Below are positions 47,685-59,375 of a DNA stretch of 64,000 nucleotides, one piece after another; position 1 is the first letter of the stretch, and the number at the start of each line of letters is the position of its first letter. The translations under genes were made by a program, and so were the position numbers. Below the pieces are notes generated by a model that had not been told where the DNA came from, did no database searches, and saw nothing but the letters and a program-made list of their open reading frames with translations. Origin of the DNA: Moringa oleifera (lineage: Eukaryota > Streptophyta > Magnoliopsida > Brassicales > Moringaceae); assembly GCA_021397835.1 (NCBI GenBank), contig JAJFZO010000742.1, positions 381,001-445,000 on the forward strand, written 5' to 3'.

Positions 47685-47935
47685 CTTCAACGTCAGTTCT
47701 GGAATAACTGACGTTGAAGGTTCCACTTCTCTGGCCTTCAACGCCAGTTCTTCTAGAACTGGCGTTGAATGTTCCTGGCCAGAACTGGCGTTGGATGTTC
47801 CTGGCCAGAACTGGCATTGAAGGTTCCTGGCCTTCAACATCAGTTCTTCCAGAACTGGCATTGAAGGCCAGAGAAGTAGGAACCTTCAATGTCAATTCTG
47901 GAATAACTAAAGTTGAAGGTTCCCATTCTCTGGCA
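47685..47935. repeat. Internal hairpin array with CGYCAGTT core
   Basis: Units such as CCTTCAACGTCAGTTC paired with AACTGACGTTGAAGG (47687-47723), and CAACGCCAGTTCTTC paired with GAACTGGCGTTG (47738-47769), recur with spacers 'ttcctggcc'. The stem core is CGTCAGTT/CGCCAGTT rather than the CGACAGTT of the left end. A second type of hairpin array inside the element suggests fusion of two ends or growth from an older nested element. Confidence 0.8.
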
Positions 47936-48032
47936 GCTGCATAGTTGTCTCCTCCGGAACTGAGCCTGAGCCTGCACCCTGTTGATCTGAGCCTTCTTTG
48001 CAGATTGGATTTGCACCCTGTTGAGCTGAACA

Positions 48033-49325
48033 TTATTTGACAGTGAAGCTGCTGCTGCCACTAATGCCCAGCTTCCACACCACTGCATCCTCCCTCTCAA
48101 ACACAATATTGCTGTTCTGAATGTAGGCGTCCATGCCCTCAATCTGGCAAATCTCCCAGTCATTGGCGTTCCTTATCATCTGAACAAACGAGGAGCCTCT
48201 CGACCATGGGAGCTTTTTCCTTGTCCTCTGCCCAGAGAATGGGAAGGTTCCCATTCTTTGGTCTTCAATAATGCAACTTCTTTGGTCTTCAATCCAGACC
48301 TTGGTGCTGCCTCTTGCAGCAACAGAAGCAGCCATTGCATATTGACCCACACAAACTTCTTTGGAGAGACTAGGATAAGCAACAGAGAACTCAGAATAAT
48401 TCCAAGATATCTGTTGCACACTGTCTTGGCCAGTCATAATTTCTACTGTGGCACCACCAGGAACAATATCTTCTGTACGCTCCTTCTCAACATCTAGTTT
48501 ATGCACCTCAGCCTGCAATGCCTCCCTTAACTCCTGCCTTGTTCGTTCATTCCAGATCAGATCTGCATGATTATGATCCAGGCTAAAAGCCCGCCAAAAC
48601 TCAGGCCAATTCAGAAGTAGCCTACCAGAACCAACAGGGGTATTCTCCACAACAACCTGAGCAGGTGCTGGAAGGCATGCATTCTGGAAACCAACCATAT
48701 TAGCATCACATTCAATTGAATTTGGAGTATTTGGTTCTAATGCCTCGTGTGCATTTGTTGAGGGAGCATCCGTTGAAGCAACCGCGACAGAATGGCCATT
48801 TTGTGAAACTCCTGTAGAGGGCATATCACCAGATAAACTTTCACCAGCACCAGTAGAAGATCGGACAGTCGCAATTTGACTGGAAGTTGGATCTAGAACA
48901 GGTTTATGATAGTTATCTGATCCTCTGTAAGCACTTGAGCTGGCCTGCCTTGCTGGATCACCTACCTCAAAATTATTATCGGAAGGCAAGGAATTCTCTT
49001 GAGATGCCACTCCTCTTCCTAGACGACCTCTCCTCTGCTGAAGTAAACGTCTATGCCTACTGCTGGTCAAGGATCCTTCTTGATTTTGATCTTCAGGTAG
49101 AGCACCATCAGTACGTGTGTGCAAATAAGCAACAAGTCCAGGAGAAAGAACTCTGGACAGCAGATCAAGAGCTGGTTGATAAGAATCTGCCCAAAGCGCA
49201 ACAAGCTGCCGACTGACCTCACGACGCTCACCAGCAGGGAGAAAAAATGCATGCAATAAATGTCTCAATAAAGCACCATCACGCAGAGCAGCATCACGCA
49301 TGGACTCCGCAGCAATGGCTGCTTA
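48033..49325 (-). pseudogene. GRV2: GRV2/KATAMARI2 (RME-8-like) fragment fused to unrelated sequence
   Basis: GRV2 (KAM2) is the plant RME-8 homologue, a large DnaJ protein of endosomes needed for vacuolar sorting and gravitropism. The frame runs uninterrupted for over 420 codons. It begins AAIAAESMRDAALRDGALL (from about 49325), continues with the VSRQLVALWADSYQPALDLL stretch and NWPEFWRAFSLDHNHADLIW, and keeps family sequence to KEVCVGQY (about 48340). Past that point the family sequence continues briefly in another frame. The open frame carries a new tail of about 100 residues (IEDQR repeats, then EGMDAYIQNSNIVFERED), ending at TAA 48033. It is an internal part of a protein of over 2,000 residues; the true start, DnaJ domain and end are absent. 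Confidence 0.88.
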
Positions 49326-49369
49326 CAACTGCAGCAAGGAAAGCAGCAGCAACTCATGCTGCTGCAATT

Positions 49370-49635
49370 TTGGTGTTTAACGTCAGTTCTCATGGAACTG
49401 ACGTTAAATGTTGTCTTTTAACGTCAGTTCCATGAGAACTGACGTTAAATGTTGTCTTTTAACGTCAGTTCTTAAGGAACCGACGTCAAAAGTTTAATTC
49501 ATAGCCTTTTTAACGTCAGTTCTTCTTTAATTGGCGTTAAAAACTTTACTTTTAATGACAGTTTTGAAATAACTGTCATAAAAAATATTGGTAAATCTTT
49601 TAATGACAGTTCTTTGAATAACTGTCATTAAATTG
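49370..49635. repeat. Right subterminal hairpin array, six units
   Basis: Four inner units have AACGTCAGTTC paired with GAACTGACGTT (49377-49545). The two units nearest the end have AATGACAGTT paired with AACTGTCATT (49550-49632), the same core as the left end. The core therefore changes from GTCAGTT to GACAGTT towards the terminus. Confidence 0.9.
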
Positions 49636-50099
49636 ATGTCAATTATTATAATTTTTGTAGTAGTGAATGAACCATTAAAACATAAAAGACATATGTATAT
49701 AATGTAAGCTTATTGAATGAAGGTGACACTTAGCTCCTCCATCACAAAATTGGATGATATCTTCCCATGCCACAAATACATGTCCCTTTACTAGTAAAGA
49801 CATCCATGTAAGATATGTGTACTGCTTTATTAAATGGCATTGCCTTATTCACATGTTAAACATCTTCTACAATGTTAACAGTAGCCCAACAAAAGAATTT
49901 GGTATGATGATGGCAGTTTTGTCGATGTCGGTGTCATCTTAGCTAGCAACTTGCCTATATTTTCTTTAGTCAATGATTGAAAAAATAATAATTATCATCA
50001 ATAGCTTGAAATTATAATATATATACATATATATTTTGCAAATATGTTACCTCATGTGCACCAATGATGACCTAATGTTGCAATCAAATAATAATTAAA

Positions 50100-51830
50100 C
50101 TAAGTGCATATAATAGTAGTTAATCCATCATAAAGTTTCGGGCAAGGTAACTGTGCATCACCATGAACAACTACTTCCATTATCACCCTAACATCACTAG
50201 CAATGAGTGGATGCCAAAGGATCATCTGATTAAGGGTATGATCCATGAAAATAACCTCATTTGCCACTGTAATGGTTGATGACTGGATGAACATCTCACT
50301 GAGTTCATACTACAATGGTCAAACACATTCATAACACTATTAAAATCATACTTACTATGAATAAGACATGACATACCCTAATGTTGTACGGTGTAGGTGC
50401 TAGTGGATTGAATAATGTAGGTGATTGAGATGTTAAATATTCCTCATTATCCATTAATCCAACCATATTGTTGCTAGCTTTACTCAAATGAAATTGTGTT
50501 GTAGATGTTCTAGTTGGACATCAATTTTATTCACTATAATATTTGTAAAAACATCTTTATTCTTTCTGAACCACCTATCATCTCTGCAAATTGCTGCTAA
50601 CCATCATACTTTGAGAGACACTCTACTTTTTGGCCTTTTTAAAATAGGATATTATAGTCACCTCAAATACTTGATATTTGATACAACCGGGGTACTCAGG
50701 TGTGCCAAGAGCTTTCGTGAGAACATCATTTAGACTTAAGAGTGTAAATCTACCTTATGTGCTCTATGTCATCAACTTATCCTATAATATTATAGTAAAA
50801 TTAATTAAAGAACATGAAGTATATTACTAGAAAAAAATAAATAACAATAAAAACTAATCTAATACTTACAATCCTCTCAATACACTCTTTGCTTCGTTCA
50901 TTTATGTACTCCTTTTCTTTATTCTACCATATTGTCTTTCACAATGTTGCATGATCAATTTGTTCATCGCTACCTAATTCTTTCTTTTTTTTTATTAAAC
51001 ATGAAAAGTGAGCATATTAAAATTTAAAAATAAACAACTAAATGAATATATCACCAGTAAGTAACATAAAAAGTGAAAAATAACTTACAAGTCCTTTCTC
51101 TAATCCTACAAATCCCTTTCTAGCAAGACAATGGTTATACACATGCTTTTTTCTTTTCTCCTTTATCATTTATCTCTTTTACTATAATACAAATACACAT
51201 CAATATTTGAAGAAAATTTTACAAATAAATACATTCACTAATATAAAGTTATATCTAAAACTCTACTCATAGGCAAGAGTTCACAAAGTTATGTCACACT
51301 TCTGAATCTATGACACTCCTATATACTTCAAGTAGGAGTCTTCAAAATTTCAAGTCATCCGCATGAGAAAATAAGTGTTTTATTGTAAGATTAATCTTAA
51401 AGTTTCTACATTTATTTCTAGCAAACTAGAGTGGTACCTCGTTATACTTTCATTAATATCATACGTCTTTTACAAAGTATTATATGTATATATATATATA
51501 TATATATAAACTCATTAGTACAATTCAATTAATTAACAATATCCAAACTTAAAATTAATACTTTATATTTCATTTTGTGGACCAATATTGTCTCTCAAAT
51601 CTTATTCTTCATTTTATAGGAATTGTGTTAAGTAAAATGACCTCAATATGGCTATTCAACTAGGTGCCATTCCTCCTAACAAACTGGCCTTTATCATTCA
51701 CCTCAACCATGAGTTTAACACTAGAAGTATAATTCTTAATTATCTTAAGCATGTTGGTGATGCCTCATTTTTTTGGATCATTAAGAGCCATCACTAAAGT
51801 GCCTAGAAGGATCTATAAAATCTACAAACA
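50100..51830 (-). pseudogene. Ptta/En/Spm-like protein with DUF8039-like C-terminus, CACTA 3
   Basis: The N-terminal signature is near 51720-51680 (VKLMVEVNDKGQFVRRNGT), then heavily broken sequence to 50400. The C-terminal DUF8039-like frame at 50294-50100 reads NQMILWHPLIASDVRVIMEV and VHGDAQLPCPKL. It aligns with 33600-33420 of CACTA 2. TWEDIIQFC-like sequence preceding the Ulp1 domain is at about 49760. Confidence 0.6.
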
Positions 51831-51999
51831 AAATATCGTATAATCAATATTATATATTCACAACATATCATATAACAGTCATATAAATATAAAATATTAT
51901 AAAACATGATAAACATCGTAAAGTTAACCATAAAAAAATACAGTAAAATGTATGTAAGTATAAGTCATGTGGCAATTGAACACGACTTATAAAAATATT

Positions 52000-52420
52000 C
52001 AAATTGACAATCCTCCACCATTTTCCTTAGCATATGCTAAATGATGACCATCCATTTGGTTAAATAGGTCAACCAATGGCAAATCACTACAAAAAGACTT
52101 GTGATCGACACCAATATCACCTAAATCATCATTTTCATTGTAATCTTTTCAAGGTGTTGACATTATTATTTACCGTTTGGCATCAATTAGATCTTCAACA
52201 TAAAATACTTGTCTTGCTTGTAAAGGTAGTATAAACTGATCATTTCTATTTTTGATGTGATTAAGGTCAATAAGTATAACTCCTAAATCATCAACTTTGA
52301 CACTATTACAATTCTCAATCCAATCATATTTAAAAAATGAAAATTCTAAAGATTATATAATTTAGTTCCCATATCTCTTGTATCACTCTATAAAATGACA
52401 AAGCTACTATATATTAGATT
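52000..52420 (-). pseudogene. DUF4216 domain of CACTA 3
   Basis: The minus strand reads VKVDDLGVILIDLNHIKNRN (52300-52240), then FILPLQARQVFYVEDL (52235-52190), the same hallmarks as in CACTA 2 but better preserved. FKYDWIEN precedes it. Confidence 0.75.
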
Positions 52421-53030
52421 TTTGTCCTTGGCACTAGAGATTCTCATGGTGTTGGCAACTAGAATGACATCGATGTTTTGATGGATCCTTGAGTTATTTA
52501 TTTACTTTGTATAATAGTGACATAAGTTGAAGATATATCAACATACTTGATTATTATGGATCAAGAACAATGTGCAATCCATTGTAACATTGATGAGACA
52601 TTGTGATTGATAATGAAAGTTCATTCTTAACCTATATCACAAGCTATATTAGATCAACCATTAGAGGAGAAATAGATTCATGTTTGGACCAGTATAAGCA
52701 TTCTTACTCTTGTACATAGATAATTACTTAAGGTCTAACTCTATTTATCATAAAACCATTTAAGTCATTTCGACTTAATGAGATTGCCAACTCTTAATTA
52801 ATTTAAATAATCACTACATAATGAGAGTAACATCAAATGGAAATTCAAATTTTATTTGGTGTTTTAATGATTAATGAGTTGTAAACTTATAACTTATATA
52901 TTATTGAACTTTGTTCATATTCATCAAAACATATTAGTGAGCTTGATAAAGGTGACCATTGTCAACTTTCTCAATACATCCACTCGTGAGACCCTTTCTA
53001 TTCTGAATTGAGTGATGAAAAATAATTTTT

Positions 53031-53438
53031 TCATGAAGGAATCCCAATGATATTCATAGTAAATAAAGCATCCACGTAGAATTCTAATACCTCCTCTGCA
53101 ATGTGTAACTCAATAATACTACCCTTAGGCGTATTACGATTTGGAACATAACCCTTCAACACTTTCCTATATCTTTTGAACGTGTATATCCATTGTAAGT
53201 ACACAAGGCCACATAACTTTAATTTTATGATAAGATGAACAATGACATGAACCATAAGATTGAAAAAGCTGGGAGGAAAGCACTTCTTTAGTAAAGAAAA
53301 TGTTGTCATAATTAATTTTGCTTCGGTTTCCATTGAACTTTCAAACATCCACCATCTTCTCACATAACAAATTGAACAACATACAAAGTTTAATGAATGC
53401 ATATCTGGCATGTTTGAGCAACACACCTTGCAAAGCAA
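53031..53438 (-). pseudogene. DUF4218 domain of CACTA 3
   Basis: A 135-codon open frame contains EAKLIMTTFSLLKKCFPPSF, VHVIVHLIIKLKLCGLVYLQ and WIYTFKRYRKVLKGYV, and then PKGSIIELHIAEEVLEF. This is a nearly complete DUF4218 domain and the longest intact piece of CACTA 3. GC and Cys-rich residues at its N-terminus belong to the preceding TNP2 end. Confidence 0.8.
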
Positions 53439-53449
53439 TAGGTAAAAGT

Positions 53450-54050
53450 TGCTGCATTAGGGTGTGACAATCATCAGATTTTAGCTTTATAATTTCATGT
53501 CTTCATGGAGATCATATTTATGATGTTTGAAGAATACTATTTTGGCACCTTAATCTCACTCTAAACTTTATAAAATCTCCTTGTTTCATCCCTAGACAAA
53601 ATATAGCACATAGGCAGTAAAAATGTACGATTATCGTGAACTTTTGGTTTCAATTCAAACCTTAATCTCATCTCTTTAAGATTGATTCTAGCAACTCACT
53701 TAACTTTATATTTTTCAAGAATATCAAATAATGTCCTAAAAAGATTGTCAGAAATTTTTTTTTCAATGTGCATGACATCAGGTATGTATCTAACATGCAT
53801 GGACTTCCAATATGGCAAGTCAAAGAAAATCGATCTCTTCTTCCAACACTGTAAAACAACATATTTTTTATTCATTATGCTTCGTTACTTCGACTTTCCC
53901 TACGAATTTGCTAAAACTTGAACTTTATTGAAGACTTATTGACTACTTAATGGTTGTGGAGTTATTCTGACTTCTTGTTCACCAATAAAGGCCTTCTTTT
54001 ATCTATGGTAAGAACGATATTGTGGTAACATTCTTCTACGTCTAATGTAT
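53450..54050 (-). pseudogene. TNP2 transposase C-terminal part, CACTA 3
   Basis: Pieces read KKAFIGEQEVR (53990-53960), DFPYWK-like and LPYWKSMHVR-type sequence near 53820, MHIEKKISDNL near 53775, and a SREETRRF-like stretch near 53590. The homologous region in CACTA 2 is 37280-36700. Sequence upstream of about 54050 no longer resembles TNP2, so this is the truncation point. Confidence 0.7.
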
Positions 54051-54199
54051 CATCTCTTTCTACTATGTCATAACTAATTTTTGACCAGGTCAAATTCTTG
54101 AAGTGACTTAAAAAAATATATTTTGAATGATTTTCTTTCAAAAAAATTAGAAAATAAAAAAAAGTTATCACCAATCTTTTTTATAGTATGGTTAGACAC

Positions 54200-57120
54200 T
54201 GAAATTTATTTATTTTCAAAAATAAATAAAGTAACTTTGGTATTTTAGAAATTAAATATATGGGTTAGAAAATCAATTATGCGTGGGAAAGGATTAACAC
54301 TTGCACGGTGCCCAAAAATTGGTGCTAATTGATCATAATTATTTTTCGGTTTTGAAATTCATTAGATTTTTAGAATTGATTCCTAAAAATATATCTAAAA
54401 AGAAATATAAATTATATGAAAACAAGTGAATTTTAATGTTTTGGAGAATATAAAGGTTCAACTCTTGTTTTACTTTTAATTCTTCAAATCATTTTGTGAG
54501 AAAAGATGTAGAGATTTTGCTCTTACTTAACCTCCAATCTTAAAATATTTTTTATGATGGAGAATATAGAGCTCTCACTTTTGTTCAACCCCCTAGTCCT
54601 TAAAATGTTTTTTTATGATTCATTCGAATTCAATGACATTTTCATGCACATACATAGCCATGATGTAAAGTATATAAATAATTTTAAAATCTTATGTCCT
54701 TAACGCAAGTAAATAATTAATATTTAATATTTAAATTCAAGCCTCAAATTCAAATTTTATAATTCCATTAATTGAAAATAAAAATAAATTGGGGGCCATA
54801 TAAACAATATATTTTAGAGAATACAAAGCTTTTTCTTTTAAGATTTTTTTTGAAAATATATTTTCATATTTTTAAAATATAATTTTCATATCTAAAAAAA
54901 AAAATATGAAAACTCTCTCTTGAGATCTTTTCACATTTTTAAAAAAATATTAAAAATATATTTTATTTTTAGTTTTTTTAAAAAATAAATTTTATATTAG
55001 AGAGTATGAAAACTTTTTTCTTGAGAATTTTTTTATATTTCTCAAAAATATCAAATAAATATTTTATTTAAAAAAATTATATTAGAGAATATGAAAATTA
55101 CTCTCTTGAGATTTTTCATTAACCTTAAAACTTGAAATTAAAAAAAATATAAGAACCTCTCTCTTAAGATTTTTTTTTAATATACCATAAAATAATAATT
55201 CTTATATTAGAAAATATGAAAACCACTCTCTTGAGATTTTTTTCATACTTCTCAAATGTTTAAAATATATATTATTATCTTTTAAAATAATTTTTTAATA
55301 AAAAAATCTCTCCTGAATGATTTTGTGCTTTCAATAATTTATAATATTTTTTATTTTTTTTTAAAAAGAGATTAAAATATCATCAAAGTGATTTTATCCT
55401 CTTTGAAAATATAGTTAAAATTGAGTATAAAATAAAATAAAAAAAACTTAATTTAACTAATAATTTCATATTATCAACAATCTAAATTTAATTTTTTGAA
55501 ACAACTATAATATCTTAAAGTCATCTATCTTTCTCACTCTTTTTAATTTTTTCTCTTTTTATTTTTTCAAGCAAATATTCTTCATTTTATATTGTTCTTT
55601 CTCCTTTTTTTTTTTTTCCACAAACAATGACTATGTTCCCTCCTAACCACTTTTATTTATTTATTTATTTTTTTCATATTCCACACCAAATCCATTTCGT
55701 GGTACATTACTTTTTTTGTTGCTCATTATTTTCATATACTACTATTTTTTTTCTACGTAACTTTTCATGTATTCAACATAAAAGCATAAAAAGTTATGTG
55801 TATTTATAGATAGGAGAATATATAAACATCAATATACAAGGTAAATAAAAATACAAGTGAAAATAACACGAAGATAACTAAAAACGATACATGTATGCAA
55901 GAGGAGTAAAAATATATACATATATAATAACAATTAAGTAAATAAATAAAAGAAAATATTCATAAAAAACAAAGATAAAGAGAAAAAAAATTGATGATAA
56001 AATCACAAAAAAGGTTACCTTGCTCTTCAAAAGGAAGTGATATTTGAAAATTTCTCCTCCAAATGTTTCCTTATCAAAGAAAATCTCTCTAACTATTTAT
56101 ATATATATATATATATATATCTTTTTTAACCAACTATTCTCCCTTTTATTACTTTCTTCAAATATTATACAAACTCTTAAAATTTCTTAACATTTTCTCC
56201 TCAACACGCCTTCTAAAATGCCCTTTTAACCTCTTGGTCAAGGTGGGTATTTATAGACCTAGGCCAAGCCTCTATTTAATGCAGCAATAACTAACTATAC
56301 TACTGTCTTGCTGCAGTATCCTTGTAGCAATTATAACATTGCTATAGAATATTACAGAATGCAGCATTACAACATTTTTGTAGAATCTTGCAACAGTTAT
56401 AGCATTATAGCATTGTTGTAGAATGCTGTAAAATGTTGCTGTAAAATAGATGTCTATAACTGCCCCTCTTTGTTCATGTTTTGGGAATCAAAAATTAGGC
56501 AAAGACTTAAGACACCTAATTTTGCCCCTAAGGCGTGGGAACTTTCGCCTCTTTTACTCTTTTTTAATTCTTATCTCTCATTTGTGGTCATATACAACAA
56601 GACTTGAGTGTTGTAAATAACATTATCTTGGAAGAGATTGAATAGTTTGTGTATGTTTCATTCAACAACAGTTAATGATGCTTTGAAAAATCTAAAAAGC
56701 TCTATTTTAATGGTGACCTCAACTTAAAAAAATAAAAATAAAAAAGTTTCGTTTTAATGATGGCATCAACTTTGAAAATGAAAAGCTCCATTTTAAGGAT
56801 GCCATCAACTTTGAAAAATCTAAAATTACTTCAAGGATGGTCATTCTATAATGCAAAGATTTTGTCCATTGACAATTTAGAAATTTGAAGAGTTTCTATC
56901 CGTCGACAACTATTCTAATCAATATAAAAGAGTTTTGTCCATCGATAACTATTCTAAAAAAGTTAGAAAGACTTTGTCCACTCACAGTTATTCTGAAAAA
57001 TCTAAAAAGATTTCGTCTACTAACAAAATATTTATTGATAACTATCTTTAGTAAAAAAAAGATTTATTAACAACTGTGATAATTATGAAAAGAAAGTATT
57101 TTTTGAAATGAAAAAAATAC
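54200..57120 (-). repeat. Long gypsy LTR with internal tandem repeats
   Basis: On the minus strand a TATA box (GGTCTATAAATACCC, 56246-56260) is preceded by an AT-poorer U3 stretch containing 'ttaggtgtcttaagtctttg' (about 56500). Two sets of short tandem repeats lie in the U3 side: 'aaaagctccattttaaggat' with variants (56690-56830), and 'gactttgtccatcgacaac' with variants (56880-57020). The U5 side has a decayed array with 'gagaatatgaaaactctctc' spaced about 62-88 bp (54430-55260). GGGCACCGTGCAAGTGTTAATCC near 54320 resembles the U5 end of this group. Exact borders are not fixed. Confidence 0.5.
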
Positions 57121-58000
57121 TAAATGATCTATCTAACAAGGCTCTCGTAATACTTTTCCTTATTTGGGATGGTCAATTTTATGCCTTCATTAATGGACTT
57201 ATCCCACATTTTCGAGATAAAATGTGTGGCATGCGCCATGTATGCGTGTTTATGTGGATGCAATGATCGCTTCTTTCTTCTTTTTAAATTATGTTTCTTC
57301 TTGTTTTCCTTTTTCTCTTCCCTTCTTTTCTTCTCTTTTTTTGTTTTTTTATGAAACATGGGCAATCATCTTTCAATCATTTTGTCATAAAGTTTTTGAC
57401 TAAAATGTCAACTTTTTCTTTCTTGATGTTGATCGCATCGACAAATTTGATCTTAACAATGACTTTAATTAGGTTTATCATCGCTTCGATGTTGGTGAAT
57501 CTAATGTTCCTTACAAACCAGATTTTTGCTTGCGCTTTCAACTCTACTAGGGATTGACATGACTCTTATCCATCTTTAGATTTATCTTGGTCAATTTGAA
57601 ATATACAACTCGCTACCTTGAAAATAATTATTAGTTATGCAATATCATAACTTCATTTAAATTTGATCACTATTTAGATTTGTAGCTGACTCTCCTTTAT
57701 TAAATCATATTTGCAAGGGTGATTTGGACAATAAATATCTTTAAGAATTTTTATAAGAAAAGAATATTTGGTTAAGAATGTAATCAAGTAAATAAAGAAG
57801 AAATATTTGAAATGATTTTTATGATAAATTAGGTCAAAAGTCACAATGATTGAAAATAAGGTCTGATATAAGGAACAACGAACATTTCAATGCTATTTAT
57901 CTATCCAAATCTCACCCGAAGAGCTCTTTTTTTTTTTTTTTAACAATCTTTACTATTTGAAAAAATTTTGAACACTAATTTCAACCCAAATCTTCTCACA
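57121..58000. other. Region between integrase and LTR, no gene identified
   Basis: The minus-strand frame at 57365-57129 is Lys/Glu-rich and compositional. A poly-T tract lies at 57927-57942. No recognised domain. Confidence 0.35.
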
Positions 58001-59215
58001 AATATACAACCACTGATTTTCTTCTTTTTCTTCAATAAGAGATGATTCTGACACTATTTTTTTCTCCTTCGAAGACAAACCACTCTTTTAAAGCATTATA
58101 CTTCTTTATGATATCTGAATTGATCGATTTAAAGAGATTTCCACCATCCATTTCAATTAGAATCAAGGCTCCTCCAGAGAATGCTCTCTTTACAACATAT
58201 GTTTCTTCCTTATTTGGTGCCCACTTGCCTTGAGGATTTTAAACATTCTTGGAAATCTTCTTTAACATTAAATCACTTTCTTTGAATACTCTTAGGCATA
58301 CTCTCTCATTATATGTTTTTTTCATTTTGCTTTCGTACAACTACCCATGGGAAATAACTTTAAAGCGTTTATCGTTAATCAAGTTTAACTATTCATATCG
58401 AGCTTTGATCCACTCTACGTCTTCCAATTTAGATTCCATGAGTGCTCTTAATGAAGGAATTCTAACTTCTATGGGCAATACTACTTCCATCTGATATACC
58501 AATAAATAAGAAGTTGCCCCAGTTAAGGTTCTTACTATAGTTCTATAAGCATTTGATGTGAAGGGTACAATTCCATGCTAATTTTTATAGGCTACTGTGA
58601 TTTTTTACACTATCTTCTTGATATTTTCATTTGCTGCCTCTATTACCCCATTCATTTTAGGACGGTAAGTTGCTGGGTTATGGTGTCGAATCTTAAATTA
58701 TTCACAATTCTCTTTCATAGCCTTATTGTTTAAATTCTAAGCATTATATGAAATGATTCACTCTAGCAAGACACATTGACAAATGATTTCTTTTTTGATA
58801 AAATAATTAACCATATTTCATGAAGTAATTAATGAATACAAGGATATATCTATGTCCATTAGAAGCTTTCGAGGTAATAGGTTCAATGACATCAAAACCC
58901 CACATTGAAAATGGCCAAGGTGCATTCATTACACGTAGAGGGGATGGTGGTACATGTATCTTATTAGCATAAATTTGACATTTATGGCACTCTTTTACAT
59001 ACTGGATGCAATCCTTTTCCATTGTTAGCCAATAATAACCTACCTTTATAATTTGTCTAACCATTAAGGATCCACTAACGTGTAATCCACAAGTACCGTC
59101 ATAGACTTCTCTTAAGATCACATGACTCTCATTTACATCAACACACCTTAATAAAGTCAGATCAAAGATCTTTTTATAAAGTACTTCCTCATTTAATATA
59201 AAATTCAAGGCTAAC
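58000..59215 (-). pseudogene. Gypsy integrase, broken
   Basis: The frame at 59208-58807 has the zinc-binding region (TCGLHVSGSLMV, then YYWLTMEKDCIQYVKECHKC) and the start of the catalytic core (WGFDVIEPITSKASNGHRYI). The first zinc-binding His is replaced by Tyr (EVYDGTCGLH, where the family has EVHEGTCGxH). The core is cut by a stop after FMKYG. Downstream pieces to about 58030, in shifting frames, match the rest of the core and the C-terminal region (for example NALKLFPMGSC and the YDQLNLIN-type stretch). It cannot give an active enzyme. Confidence 0.75.
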
Positions 59216-59375
59216 CTCCTTAAAATTCTCTTTTCATTCTCTAATGACCTTTTTAGGTATTGTTGATCCTTAACATAAATTCAAATGTTATAACACCATG
59301 GATTTTCATCTTGTTCTTTCTCAATCATTAAGCAATGTGTTGGAGGTCCAAAATACTTATTTTGGTAGGTAAGAC

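Larger units (their letters stand above)
44617..49665. mobile_element. Non-autonomous gene-capturing CACTA element (Pack-CACTA type)
   Basis: The left end CACTACTACAAA (44617-44628) and the right end TTTGTAGTAGTG (49654-49665) are perfect 12-bp inverted repeats. AAT lies immediately outside on both sides (44614-44616 and 49666-49668), the 3-bp duplication expected of CACTA insertion. Between them are hairpin arrays at both ends, two exons of SEC61 alpha, a segment of GRV2, a GC-rich minisatellite and a third hairpin array. No transposase sequence is present. Flanking sequence on both sides aligns with CACTA 2 at about 32925-33090, which confirms the insertion point. Confidence 0.93.
42802..54050 (-). 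mobile_element. CACTA transposon remnant 3, minus strand, host of a nested CACTA
   Basis: The 3' end is at 42802: CATTGCTACAAATATAGTC followed by TTTAATGACAATT, a diverged form of the terminus of the inner element at 44617. On the minus strand from 54.05 kb down it carries TNP2, DUF4218, DUF4216, Ptta, a DUF8039-like domain and an Ulp1-like domain. The element at 44617-49665 is inserted in an AT-rich, intron-like stretch before the Ulp1 exons. The 5' end is cut near 54050 by the gypsy element. Many stops throughout. Confidence 0.8.

Noticed and set aside
53682..53921. A 79-codon plus-strand frame
   Set aside because: It is antisense to the TNP2 remnant of CACTA 3.
57129..57365. A Lys/Glu-rich minus-strand frame after the integrase
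   Set aside because: Low-complexity composition over a T-rich tract and no matching family; not accepted as an extra gypsy gene.
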